Positions 51,622 through 60,233 of a stretch of DNA of 64,000 nucleotides are shown in pieces. The position numbers and the translations under genes are program-made. A model generated the notes under the pieces. The model searched no databases and was not told the origin of the DNA. It saw nothing but the letters and a program-made list of their open reading frames with translations. How positions within the stretch are numbered: position 1 is the stretch's first letter; every line of letters begins with the position of its first letter. Source of the DNA: JAWVZB01 sp033722375 (GTDB lineage: Bacteria; Actinomycetota; Nitriliruptoria; Nitriliruptorales; Nitriliruptoraceae); NCBI GenBank assembly GCA_033722375.1, contig JAWVZB010000001.1, positions 5,285 through 69,284 of the forward strand. Reading direction: 5' to 3'.

Positions 51622-53214
51622 TCAGCCGGTGACGACGACCTTGGCGCGCATCCACGGGTGTGGACTGCACAGGTACTCGTACTCACCGGGCTCGGTGAAC
51701 GTGTACGAGAACGTCTCGTGGTCGCCGAGCAGGCCGGAGTCGAACGACCCGTCGACCGCGGTGACGGAGTGCATGATCCCGTGGTCGTGGTTCGTCCACG
51801 TCACCGTCGTGCCGACCTCGACCTCGAGCACGTTGGTCGAGTAGTCGGCAGGGCTCTCGTCGAGCGCGAACTCGTCGTCGGCCCCCTCCTCCTGGAACTC
51901 CATGGAGCCCTGGAGGATCGACACCTGGGCGGTGGGGCCATCGCCAGCTGCTTCGTCACCACCGCTGTCCGGAGCCTGTGCCTCCTCGGGGCGCGTGATC
52001 TCGCCGGGTTCGACCTGCTCGAAGATCTCGGGATCCTCGGCACCGGTGATGACGATGTGGCCCGCGGCGCCCTTGTCGAAGGTGCGGGTCAGGGCGTGGT
52101 CCACGAGCACGATCGTCTGTGGCACCTGCCCGACCAGTTCCACCACGGTGCCGCCACCGGCTGGTACGAGCGTGGTCTGTGAGCCGCGGATCGGGTCGTT
52201 CAGCAGCGCCGCCTCCTGGTAGACCACGTCCCAGTGGGAGCCGATCGGGTGGAAGCTCGACAGCAGGTTCAGCCCCGCGTTGATGAAGTAGATCCGGGCG
52301 CGCTCGCCCACCTCCATCTCGAGGGCGTTGTCGCCGGCGATCGCGCCGACGGCGCCGTTGAACACGACGTGGGTGGGCAGCTCGTCGGTGAGTGCTGCCC
52401 GGTCAAGTGGCTTGACGTCGGCGTCGCTGTCCGCGAGGTAGTACTCGGACTGCACGACGTACCACTCCCTGTGGACCTCGGGGAGTGGGGTCGCCGGGTC
52501 GACGAGGATCCCGCCGTACATCCCGTGCGAGATGTGCGACGGCACGTCGCCGTAGGCGCAGTGGTACATGAAGAAGCCGGGGTAGAGCAGCCGGGCCTCG
52601 ATGGTGCGGGTCTCGCCCGGGGCCACCGTGGTGTCCGCTGCGCCGCCGCCCTGGCCGGTCACGGCGTGGAAGTCCACGTTGTGGGGGTGCTCGTTGCCGG
52701 CGGGGTTGTGGATCGTGAACCGCAGCACGTCCCCCACCCGGGCACGGATCACCGGCCCGGGGGTGCCGACCACGAGCGTTTCTGGCCCGTCGGTGAGCCG
52801 GTAGCCCCACGTCTCGGTCTGCGTGCCGGCTCCCGGGTCGATCGTCGAGACGTTCTCGACCACCTCGAAGCTCACGTCGACGATGGCGGGGGTGGTGCGG
52901 TCAGCGGCTGGGGGCATCTCTGGCGCCACGGCGACGTTGATCTCGTCCGCTGGTGCCGGTGCCAGCGAGGACTTCGGCACCAGCTCGGGCAGCACGTCCT
53001 GGCCGGCGGCGAGCGGGTTCACCTGGTCGGTCGATGGAGCTGTGGGTGCCGGATCGGCCGCGGCCGGCTCGGGGACCGGCACCGGATCCGAGCCTCCGCT
53101 CACGAGCAGCGCCGCCGCCACGCTGAGTGTCACGGCCGCCACGAGGAGGGAGACCGCCCGTCCCGTCCCCAGGCCCTCTTGTTGGTGGGTTCGTTCGTCC
53201 GTGCGCATCAGCAT
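51622..53214 (-). CDS. nirK: Copper nitrite reductase NirK with extra C-terminal cupredoxin domain
   Basis: This 530-residue exported enzyme reduces nitrite to nitric oxide. An N-terminal hydrophobic helix (about 20-40) and a Pro/Ala linker precede two cupredoxin domains. NVDFHAVTG supplies the catalytic Asp and a type 2 His. FMYHCAYGDVPSHISHGMYG supplies type 1 ligands, and FHPIGSHW and LVDHALTRTF supply the other His residues. After an acidic linker a third, plastocyanin-like domain follows (about 440-530), ending YEYLCSPHPWMRAKV with its own type 1 ligands, perhaps an on-board electron donor. The ATG at 53214 has GAGGAG upstream. Confidence 0.9.
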   Translation of the reverse strand: MLMRTDERTHQQEGLGTGRAVSLLVAAVTLSVAAALLVSGGSDPVPVPEPAAADPAPTAPSTDQVNPLAAGQDVLPELVPKSSLAPAPADEINVAVAPEMPPAADRTTPAIVDVSFEVVENVSTIDPGAGTQTETWGYRLTDGPETLVVGTPGPVIRARVGDVLRFTIHNPAGNEHPHNVDFHAVTGQGGGAADTTVAPGETRTIEARLLYPGFFMYHCAYGDVPSHISHGMYGGILVDPATPLPEVHREWYVVQSEYYLADSDADVKPLDRAALTDELPTHVVFNGAVGAIAGDNALEMEVGERARIYFINAGLNLLSSFHPIGSHWDVVYQEAALLNDPIRGSQTTLVPAGGGTVVELVGQVPQTIVLVDHALTRTFDKGAAGHIVITGAEDPEIFEQVEPGEITRPEEAQAPDSGGDEAAGDGPTAQVSILQGSMEFQEEGADDEFALDESPADYSTNVLEVEVGTTVTWTNHDHGIMHSVTAVDGSFDSGLLGDHETFSYTFTEPGEYEYLCSPHPWMRAKVVVTG

Positions 53215-53229
53215 GGCTCGCTCCTCACC

Positions 53230-53240
53230 GATCAACGTTG
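53230..53240 (-). promoter_or_regulatory. Candidate operator upstream of nirK (motif copy 1)
   Basis: GATCAACGTTG on the plus strand reads CAACGTTGATC toward nirK and ends 15 nt before its start codon. An identical motif in the same relative position precedes the divergent Rrf2 gene. It lies between a possible -10 (TATGAG on the minus strand at about 53250-53255) and the ribosome-binding site, so a bound repressor would block initiation. Confidence 0.5.
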
Positions 53241-53385
53241 ACTGCAGCACTCATACATCTGCAGGCTCCGCCTTCGGACCGGTTCGGCGACAGGGGCCCT
53301 TGGCACTCGAGCGTGGGCCGAAGGTCCCGAGCGGAGGGGCACTTCGTGTCTTCCTCGCTCGGCTCTGCGACCGGACCATGCATCG

Positions 53386-53396
53386 CAACGTTGATC
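53386..53396 (+). promoter_or_regulatory. Candidate operator upstream of the Rrf2 gene (motif copy 2)
   Basis: CAACGTTGATC ends 15 nt before the Rrf2 GTG start and is the exact inverted copy of the motif before nirK. The likely reader is the Rrf2 protein encoded immediately downstream. It does not match the published NsrR consensus as I recall it. Confidence 0.5.
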
Positions 53397-53411
53397 ACGG
53401 AGGTCCACGAC

Positions 53412-53837
53412 GTGCAGCTCGAGCTCGGCAAGCGCGCCGACTACGCCATCCGGGTCATCCTGGACCTGGCCCGCCATACGGAACAGCGGAAGTCACGCGA
53501 GATCGCCCAGGAGATGGACATCCCGCGCTCCTACCTGCCGCGAATCCTCGCGATGCTGGTCGACGCCGGCCTCGTGGTGTCCCGCGCCGGGCCCGCCGGT
53601 GGTTACCGGCTCGCCGGTTCGCCGGCGACCATCTCGCTGCTCACGGTGGTGGAGGCGGCCGAGGGGCCGTTGCGCTCGACCGAGTGCGTACTGCGCGGAG
53701 GTGCGTGCCGGTGGAACGGTACGTGCGTCGTGCATGCCCCGTGGACGGAGGCGCAGGAGGCATTGCGTGAGCGGCTCGCGGCGACGAGCTTCGCCGATCT
53801 CGCCGCCCTCGGAACCACCGCAGAGGTGAGCGCGTGA
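53412..53837 (+). CDS. Rrf2-family regulator, NsrR-like
   Basis: The 141-residue regulator has an N-terminal winged helix (LGKRADYAIRVILDLARH, SREIAQEMDIPRSYLPRIL, AGPAGGYRLA). It also has three cysteines in CVLRGGACRWNGTC, placed as in Fe-S-binding Rrf2 proteins such as NsrR and IscR. With nirK divergent, sensing of nitric oxide or nitrite through an Fe-S cluster is a natural reading. GTG at 53412 is preceded by GGAGGT, and a longer upstream frame is rejected. It overlaps the next gene by four bases. Confidence 0.88.
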   Translation: MQLELGKRADYAIRVILDLARHTEQRKSREIAQEMDIPRSYLPRILAMLVDAGLVVSRAGPAGGYRLAGSPATISLLTVVEAAEGPLRSTECVLRGGACRWNGTCVVHAPWTEAQEALRERLAATSFADLAALGTTAEVSA

Positions 53838-55123
53838 CGGTGGTTCCACTCTCCAAGCGCCCGTCGAACGGCGCCGCCAGCGATCCGGGACCGCCGTTCG
53901 GTCACCTGATGCCGCCGGTCGTGCTTGCCGGCGTCTCGGCGGTCGCCGCGATCATCTGGATCGTCGCCGGTGACGTCCTCCCCGGCGGGCGGTGGGTGGC
54001 GATCCACCTCTTCACGCTCGGGGTGCTCACGCCGCTGGTCGCGACCTTCTCGCTGCACTTCGGTGCTGGCGTGCTCAACGCCACCCGGCGCTCGACGAGG
54101 TGGATGCTCGGCGGACTCGCTGGCGGTGCCGCGATGGTGCTCGTGGGCCTCCCTGGCGGGTGGCCGTGGTTGATCGCCGGCGGGGCGACGATCGCGTCCG
54201 CGGCGGTGTTCACGGCCTACCTCCGCCTGCGCCGGATGCGGAAGGACACCGAGCAGGATCGCTTCCGGTTCGTCGTCCGGGGCTACGAGCGAGCGCACGG
54301 TGCCTTCCTCCACGGGGCACTGCTCGGGGCGCTCCTGGGGATCGGTGTGCTGCCGGGGGAGTGGTACTGGGGCGTCCGTGTCGCGCATCTGCACGTGAAC
54401 GTGCTCGGGTGGGCGGGCGTCACGCTGCTGGCGACCTTGGTCTTCTTCGGCCCGACCGTGTTCCGCACCAAGATCGCTGACGGTGCCGAGGACCGAGCCA
54501 GGAGCGCGGTCCGCGTCGGCGCGACGGCGGTCACGGTGGCCGCCGTCGCGCTGATCGCCACGGGGTTCGGTGGGGTCGCTGCGACCGTGTCGCGTCTGGT
54601 GGCGGCGGTCGCGCTGGCTGTCTTCCTCGCCGGCGCCGCCCAGGTGGTACGCCCCGTCCTGGTGGCGTCCCGACGGGCGTGGGAGCGATCGCTCTCGACA
54701 CTCCTCATCCGTGACGCGGCTGTCTGGTTCTGCCTCGGGATCGCGATCGACGTGGCCGCCGTGGCCTCCGGCACCTGGCGGTGGGTCGATCCCGCCGGGC
54801 TGGCCGTCCTCGTGGGTGGCCTGGTGACCGCGATCCTCGGCGCCGTGACCTACCTGGCACCGATGGTGCTCGTCGTCGGCGCCGATCCACGTCGGTGGCT
54901 GCGTGAACGGATCGAAGCCGGAGCGTCGGGGCGCGCCTGGATGATGAGGCTGTCGGTCGGGGCGATCGTCGGGACGGCGGCTGCGGGTGTTTCGCTCGGC
55001 GAGATCGGCTCGGTGGTCGCAGCGGCCGGATGGGCCGGTGTCATCGGAACGCTGGTTACCCAGGTCGGACTGGTCGCCTCCGGGGTCATCGGCGCGGCGC
55101 GCACGCCCCGATCAGTCGGTTGA
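53834..55123 (+). CDS. Polytopic membrane protein linked to nirK, NnrS/copper-oxidase-membrane-like
   Basis: This is a 429-residue protein with about twelve membrane helices. Conserved-looking histidines lie in or near helices: AIHLFTLGVLTPLV, FSLHFGAGVL and RVAHLHVNVLGWAG. Similar helical modules are fused to or adjacent to NirK-like multicopper oxidases in actinobacteria, and the His pattern recalls NnrS-type heme/copper proteins. A role in nitrogen-oxide stress or in supplying electrons or copper to NirK is plausible but unproven. It is translationally coupled to the Rrf2 gene. Confidence 0.7.
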   Translation: MTVVPLSKRPSNGAASDPGPPFGHLMPPVVLAGVSAVAAIIWIVAGDVLPGGRWVAIHLFTLGVLTPLVATFSLHFGAGVLNATRRSTRWMLGGLAGGAAMVLVGLPGGWPWLIAGGATIASAAVFTAYLRLRRMRKDTEQDRFRFVVRGYERAHGAFLHGALLGALLGIGVLPGEWYWGVRVAHLHVNVLGWAGVTLLATLVFFGPTVFRTKIADGAEDRARSAVRVGATAVTVAAVALIATGFGGVAATVSRLVAAVALAVFLAGAAQVVRPVLVASRRAWERSLSTLLIRDAAVWFCLGIAIDVAAVASGTWRWVDPAGLAVLVGGLVTAILGAVTYLAPMVLVVGADPRRWLRERIEAGASGRAWMMRLSVGAIVGTAAAGVSLGEIGSVVAAAGWAGVIGTLVTQVGLVASGVIGAARTPRSVG

Positions 55124-55816
55124 CTGGACACCTGAGGCGGTGAGGGGCAGCTCCAGGACGAAGCGGGCGCCGGACCCGTTGGGGGCGTCGGTGACCGCGA
55201 GGCCGCCGGCATGGGCTTGCGCGATGCGTCGGGAGATGGCGAGTCCCAGTCCGAGTCCGGATCGGGCATGGTCCCCGGTGACGTAGTGCTCGAAGATCCG
55301 TTCCGCGTCCTCTGGGGCGACCCCGTCGCCGCTGTCGGTGATCCACAGGAGTGCCGCGTCGTCCTCGGTGACGACGTCCACGTGGATCGGCTCGTCGTCG
55401 GGTGAGTACTTGTCGGCGTTGTCCAGCAGGTTGCGGAGCAATTGGCGGATCCGCGTCACGTCGACGGTGAGCGGGACCTCCTCGTCGGGTACGCGCAGCA
55501 CGATCTCGTGGCCGTCCACGAAGACCCGGTCCAGATCGTCCACGTACTCGCTCACCAGCTCACCGAGATCGACACGTTCGAGGTCGAGCGTGAGCTCATC
55601 CTGGCCGGCAACGTGGAGGTCGTCCACGATCGCCTGCGCCACCCGGAGCTGTCGGCGACCGGCTCCAACGAGTTCGCGACTGTCGGCAGGGAGTCTGTCG
55701 CGCTGCTTCTCGAGGGCGTCCAGGGCGGTCTCGATCACGGTCAGTGGCGTCGTCAGCTCGTGCCGCAGGAGGGAGAGGGTCTCCTCGAGGTCGTGGATGC
55801 GGTCCTGGTCGCTCAC
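55112..55816 (-). CDS. Small soluble histidine kinase without sensor domain
   Basis: This 234-residue protein consists only of HisKA (LRHELTTPLTVIETAL) and HATPase_c domains (LLRNLLDNADKYS, ITDSGDGVAPEDAERIFE, GLGLGLAISRRIAQAHAGG). There is no sensor or membrane segment, and no adjacent response regulator. It may be part of a phosphorelay or rely on partner proteins for input. The GTG at 55816 with AGGAGG 8 nt before it is the start. The tail overlaps the convergent membrane protein by 12 bp. Confidence 0.87.
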   Translation of the reverse strand: MSDQDRIHDLEETLSLLRHELTTPLTVIETALDALEKQRDRLPADSRELVGAGRRQLRVAQAIVDDLHVAGQDELTLDLERVDLGELVSEYVDDLDRVFVDGHEIVLRVPDEEVPLTVDVTRIRQLLRNLLDNADKYSPDDEPIHVDVVTEDDAALLWITDSGDGVAPEDAERIFEHYVTGDHARSGLGLGLAISRRIAQAHAGGLAVTDAPNGSGARFVLELPLTASGVQSTD

Positions 55817-56125
55817 GTGGGCCGCCTCCTCTCCTGATAGCTGCGCTGGTGTGCCCCCGCCTGCACACGGATGGCCAGTGCACCACGGTGGCGCCTGCAT
55901 GCCAGTGATGTCGTCAAAGGGACACTCCTTCCGGAGCCCGCCGAACGGGCACGACCCCCTGGACGAATGACAGGGGGGAACTGCTTGCTGTTCCTCGTCC
56001 CGGATCGTCATGCCCCCGGGGGGTGTCGGGAGCGCCCCTGGTCGGTGTCGAGGTTCCTGGGACGTGTCACACCCTCGCCGTACGGTCACGTCTTGAACAG
56101 GTGTTCGCTGGTCGGTGGGAGGACG
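55817..56125. other. Divergent intergenic region between the small kinase and rmuC
   Basis: These 309 bp hold no convincing gene. The frame upstream of rmuC stays open but its codon use is Arg/Pro/Gly-scrambled and it lacks homology-like features. Promoters for both neighbours must lie here, but no clear motif was picked out. Confidence 0.3.
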
Positions 56126-57301
56126 ATGACGGTCGCGGTTGGGGTCCTGTCGGCGCTCGTGGCCGGCGTGATCGTGGCGCTGGTCGTTTCCCGTCAGCAG
56201 AAGGCCGGTTCGGCGGATCTCGTGGCGGAGCTGCGGGCGGAGCTGGTCGCTCAGCGCCAGCAGTTGGAGAGCCAGCGGGACGCGTCGATCGGGTCCGCGC
56301 TCGACACCCTGGTCGCGATGGCGCGAGAGCAGCTCGGGGCGCACACCGAGGCCGGCACGCGGGCGCTCGAATCCCGCAACGAGGTGATGGGGGAGCGGCT
56401 GCAGAAGATGAACGACGAGCTCGACCGGATGCGCGAGCTCGTGCGCGACCTCGAACGCGACCGGCAACGCCGGTTCGGCCAGCTCTCCGAGCAGCTCGAG
56501 AAGGCGGGGCGCACGACCGCCGAGCTCGCCGGACAGACCCGCGCACTCCGAGAGGCGCTCGCGAGTCCCCAGGCGCGGGGCCAGTGGGGCGAGCGGATGG
56601 CCGACGACGTGCTCCGGGCGGCCGGGATGGTCGAGGGCGTCAACTACCTGCGGCAGGACACCTCCGGGAAGGGTCGCCCCGACTTCACCTTCAAGCTGCC
56701 CGCCGACCGCGTCGTGCACATGGACGTGAAGTTCCCGCTGGACAACTACCTGCGGGCGCTCGAGGCCGAGGGCGACCGTGACCGTGCCGAGCACGAGAAG
56801 GCGTTCCTCCGTGACGTGAAGAACCGGGTCCGCGAGCTCACGAAGCGCGACTACGTCGACCCCACCTCAGGGACGCTCGACTACCTGATCATGTTCATCC
56901 CCAACGAGCACATCTACGCCTTCGTGCACGAGCGCGATCCCGAGCTCCTCGACTACGCGCTCGAGCAGAAGGTGGTCCTCTGCTCTCCCGTGACGTTGTT
57001 CTCCGTGCTCGCGGTGATCCGCGAGGCGGCCGACAACTTCGCGTTCGAACAGACCTCCAGCGAGATCCTCGAGTGTCTGACCGCGTTCAGCGATCAGTGG
57101 GGCCGCTTCGTCGAGCAGATGGACAAGGTCGGCGACCGCATCGACTCCACCAAGAAGGAGTACGAGATGCTCAGCGGGCGCCGGCGCCGCATGCTCGAGA
57201 AGCAGCTCGATCGCATCGACGAGCTCCGTGCCGAACACGGCCTGGACGGGGCGCGCGTGCTGGCCCTCCCCGAACGCGAAGAGGTAGAAGACACCGCCTG
57301 A
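56126..57301 (+). CDS. rmuC: DNA recombination protein RmuC
   Basis: The 391-residue protein has an N-terminal membrane helix (VGVLSALVAGVIVALVVS), a long coiled coil (about 30-150) and the RmuC nuclease-like domain. This domain carries QARGQWGERMADDVLRAAGM, RPDFTFKLP, VHMDVKFPLDNYLRAL and DYLIMFIPNEHIYAFVHE. RmuC limits inversions at short inverted repeats. The PD-(D/E)xK-like D/K pair (DFTF and DVKFP) is visible. ATG at 56126 follows GGGAGGA. Confidence 0.93.
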   Translation: MTVAVGVLSALVAGVIVALVVSRQQKAGSADLVAELRAELVAQRQQLESQRDASIGSALDTLVAMAREQLGAHTEAGTRALESRNEVMGERLQKMNDELDRMRELVRDLERDRQRRFGQLSEQLEKAGRTTAELAGQTRALREALASPQARGQWGERMADDVLRAAGMVEGVNYLRQDTSGKGRPDFTFKLPADRVVHMDVKFPLDNYLRALEAEGDRDRAEHEKAFLRDVKNRVRELTKRDYVDPTSGTLDYLIMFIPNEHIYAFVHERDPELLDYALEQKVVLCSPVTLFSVLAVIREAADNFAFEQTSSEILECLTAFSDQWGRFVEQMDKVGDRIDSTKKEYEMLSGRRRRMLEKQLDRIDELRAEHGLDGARVLALPEREEVEDTA

Positions 57302-57349
57302 CCGACGTGGCCACTTGTTCGCCCACCGCGCACCGAGTGCGGTTCGTGC

Positions 57350-57394
57350 TTGCCAATCCAGCTGTGGGGACTAGGGTGCTACTACCGCGGTAGT
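57350..57394 (+). promoter_or_regulatory. Candidate promoter and operator of the peptide ABC transporter operon
   Basis: A -35-like TTGCCA (57350-57355) is followed after 16 bp by TAGGGT (57372-57377). The 14-bp perfect palindrome ACTACCGCGGTAGT (57381-57394) lies where the transcription start would be. This looks like a sigma70-type promoter with an overlapping repressor site, 73 bp before the binding-protein start. Confidence 0.4.
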
Positions 57395-57467
57395 CGGCCG
57401 TGCGGGGCCCTCGGGGGAGGCGTCTCGGGTTGCCGCTGCTGCGTTCATCCACGATGGGAGATCACAC

Positions 57468-59096
57468 ATGCGGATCAAACGACTCCGCTGGGCAGGTGCC
57501 CTGCTCGCGTTCGCGTTGGTCGCCACCGCCTGCGGCGGGGACGACACACCTGACGACGGCGGGACAGAGACCCAGGAACCCGGCGGCGCAGACACCGAGA
57601 GTCCGACTGATGACGGTGGGGACCAGGCCGCCGACGACGTACTCGTCGTCGGAACGACCGAGAAGCCGAGCTCGATCGACCCAGCGCGGGTCTACGAGAA
57701 GTTCGCTTCCGACATCCTCTTCAACACGACCGACACGCTCGTCGCGCTCGAGCCCGGCAGTGGTGACGCCGTTCCCGGCGTGGCCGAGAGCTGGGACATC
57801 TCCGATGACGGGCTGACCTACACCTTCACCCTCCGTGAAGGCGTCACGTTCCAGGATGGCTCCGACCTCACTTCCGAGGACGTCAAGTGGTCGCTCGAGC
57901 GGTCGCTGAACATCAACCATCCCGACGGTGCGTCCTTCCTGATCGGTGCGATCGAGTCGATCGAGGCACCCGACGACCGGACCGTCGTGATCACGATCGG
58001 TTCTCCGAACGTGACCTTCCTGTCGCGACTGGCCTACTCCGTGGGCGCGATCCTTCCGTCCGACTCCGACACCTACTCGGCGCCGGAATCGGCCCTCGAG
58101 GAACCGTCTGCCGAGGAGGCGAACGAGTTCATCCAGAACTCGACCATCTTGGGCTCTGGCCCCTATCAGCTCACCGACTACGACCCCGACCAGGGGGCCA
58201 CGCTCCAAGCGTGGGATGGCTACTGGGGTGACGCCCCGCTCATCCCGACGGTGAGGATCCAGTTCTTCGAGAACTCTGCGCAGATGAAGAGTGCACTCGA
58301 GAACGGCGAGATCGACCTGAACGTTCAGGACTTCACCCCGACCGAGTTCACCTCACTCGAGCAGTCCGAGGGCATCACCGTCGAGACCGGTGACGGCGGG
58401 CGGATCCGCTACATCGTGATCGACGTCACCCAGGCGCCGTTCGACGACCCGAACGTCCGTCGGGCGATGTCGGCGAACATCGACCGTCAGCGCATCATCG
58501 ACGAGGTGTTCGAGGGCAACGGCCAGCCGATCTACTCGATGATCCCGCCGGGCTACCCCGCATCGAAGGACTACATGTCCGACATCGATGCCTCGCTCGA
58601 CGAGCCGGTCGACATCACCCTGTGGTACCCGCTGAACAAGTACGGCGACACCGAGGACGCGGTCGCAGAGACGATCGCGCGCTCCTTGGAGGAGTCGGGC
58701 CAGTTCACCGTCGAGACGCAGTCGGCGGACTGGGCATCGGAGTACGTGAACAACCTCAACAACGGGGTGTACGCGGCCTACCTGCTCGGGTGGTACCCCG
58801 ACTACATCGACCCCGATGACTACATCGAGCCGTTCTACCACTCGGAGCGGACGTTCCTCGGGTTCTACCAGTCGGACCAGATGGACTCGCTGATCGATCA
58901 GGAGCAGCAAGAGAGTGATCTCGAGGCTCGCCTCCCGATCTTCGACGAGATCCAGCAACTGGCAGCGCAGGACATGCCGTTCATCCCCTTGTACGAGGAG
59001 TCCACGACGGCTGCGTACGTCGAGGGTCTGACGGGTGTCGAGAACTCGATCGACATCGCCATCCAGGCCCGCTGGTTCTTGATCGGCCGCGGCTGA
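57468..59096 (+). CDS. Peptide/nickel-type ABC transporter substrate-binding lipoprotein
   Basis: This 542-residue family 5 (DppA/OppA-like) binding protein has lipobox VATACGG, an acidic Thr/Gly-rich linker, and the signature TLREGVTFQDGSDLTSEDVKWSLERS. ILGSGPYQLTDYDPDQG and ANIDRQRIIDEVFEGNGQP are also typical. It captures an oligopeptide or similar solute outside the cell for the permease encoded downstream. A stem-loop separates it from the permease genes, consistent with higher expression of the binding protein. Confidence 0.93.
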   Translation: MRIKRLRWAGALLAFALVATACGGDDTPDDGGTETQEPGGADTESPTDDGGDQAADDVLVVGTTEKPSSIDPARVYEKFASDILFNTTDTLVALEPGSGDAVPGVAESWDISDDGLTYTFTLREGVTFQDGSDLTSEDVKWSLERSLNINHPDGASFLIGAIESIEAPDDRTVVITIGSPNVTFLSRLAYSVGAILPSDSDTYSAPESALEEPSAEEANEFIQNSTILGSGPYQLTDYDPDQGATLQAWDGYWGDAPLIPTVRIQFFENSAQMKSALENGEIDLNVQDFTPTEFTSLEQSEGITVETGDGGRIRYIVIDVTQAPFDDPNVRRAMSANIDRQRIIDEVFEGNGQPIYSMIPPGYPASKDYMSDIDASLDEPVDITLWYPLNKYGDTEDAVAETIARSLEESGQFTVETQSADWASEYVNNLNNGVYAAYLLGWYPDYIDPDDYIEPFYHSERTFLGFYQSDQMDSLIDQEQQESDLEARLPIFDEIQQLAAQDMPFIPLYEESTTAAYVEGLTGVENSIDIAIQARWFLIGRG

Positions 59097-59117
59097 TCAC
59101 ACCAGGGCAGGACGACG

Positions 59118-59148
59118 CGGTGGCCGGACCCATGAGGTCCGGCCACCG
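59118..59148 (+). terminator. Strong stem-loop between binding-protein and permease genes
   Basis: Perfect 13-base arms (CGGTGGCCGGACC and its complement) surround a CATGA loop, followed by a pyrimidine-rich TCTTCTCT. It begins 21 nt after the stop codon. It is likely a partial terminator or 3'-end-stabilising structure that keeps binding-protein mRNA in excess over permease mRNA, as in many ABC operons. Confidence 0.7.
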
Positions 59149-59198
59149 TCTTCTCTACGCTCACTAGACTCACGCGGCCGGGACCCGGGAGGAACGCG

Positions 59199-60233
59199 CT
59201 GGCAGCATCGAACGAACGTGGCGGCAGCCTGCGGTCGTATGTACTGGGGCGGCTGGCCTTCGCGCCCGTCTTTCTGTTCCTGCTGCTCACACTGTTGTTC
59301 ATCCTCCTGCGAGTCATGCCGGGTGACCCTGTTACCGCTGCGCTCGGGGACCGCTTGTCGCCGTCGGCACTCGAAGCCAGACGGGCAGCCGCAGGCCTCA
59401 ACGACCCCATATTGGTCCAGTACGGCCGCTACCTCGCCGGGGTCGTGCAAGGCGATTTCGGCGATGCCGTCACCGACCCGCGCGAGGTCAGCGAGATCGT
59501 GTTCGACCGGTTCCCCGCGACGTTCGAGCTGACCATGACCGCCATGCTCCTAGCGATCGCGATAGGGGTCGTGGTCGGTGCCATCGGGGCGAGGTTCCGC
59601 GACACGCCCCTTGATGTCGGTGGTCGGCTCTTCGGGATCCTCATCTACGCGGCTCCCGTCTTCTGGCTCGGGATCCTCGGTCAGCTCCTGTTCGCGTCCC
59701 GGTGGGGGCTCCTCCCGACCGGGAACCGGTTGAGTGCTCGTATCACGGTTGAGAAGCCGACCGGCTTCTACCTGCTCGACAGCATCCTGACGACCGATAT
59801 GACCTTCTTCACCACCGCTCTCCAGCATCTCGCACTGCCGGCCATCACGCTCGGGCTCGTGATCAGCGGCGTGTTCATCCGGATGGTGCGGGTCAACATG
59901 CTCCAGACCCTTCGGGCCGACTACGTCGAGGCCGCGGAAGCACGTGGGGTCGAGGAGCGCAAGGTGGTGTTCCGCCATGCCTTCCGGAACGCGCTCGTTC
60001 CGGTAGTGACCATCATGGGCTTGCAGTTCGCCCTCTTGCTCGGTGGGGCGATCCTGACCGAGACGACGTTCTCCTGGCCCGGTCTCGGGTCCGCCTTGGT
60101 CGAGTTCATCAACGCGCGGGACTACGCCGCCGTTCAGGGGATCGTCACGTTCTTCGCACTGATGGTGGTCTTCGTCAGCGTCGCGATCGACGTGATCAAC
60201 GGGGTCATCGATCCCCGGGTGCGCTACTCATGA
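59199..60233 (+). CDS. ABC transporter permease, DppB type, probable CTG start
   Basis: This is a 344-residue permease if it starts at CTG 59199. The first helix (LAFAPVFLFLLLTLLFILLR) and MPGDPV are the standard DppB N-terminus. They are only encoded if translation begins upstream of the first conventional start codon (TTG 59295). The CTG is preceded by GGGAGGA with a 5-nt spacer, and no ATG, GTG or TTG occurs in frame between 59160 and 59295. The EAA loop VEAAEARGVEERKVVFRHAFRNAL contacts the ATPases. It overlaps dppC-type gene by four bases. Confidence 0.85.
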   Translation: MAASNERGGSLRSYVLGRLAFAPVFLFLLLTLLFILLRVMPGDPVTAALGDRLSPSALEARRAAAGLNDPILVQYGRYLAGVVQGDFGDAVTDPREVSEIVFDRFPATFELTMTAMLLAIAIGVVVGAIGARFRDTPLDVGGRLFGILIYAAPVFWLGILGQLLFASRWGLLPTGNRLSARITVEKPTGFYLLDSILTTDMTFFTTALQHLALPAITLGLVISGVFIRMVRVNMLQTLRADYVEAAEARGVEERKVVFRHAFRNALVPVVTIMGLQFALLLGGAILTETTFSWPGLGSALVEFINARDYAAVQGIVTFFALMVVFVSVAIDVINGVIDPRVRYS

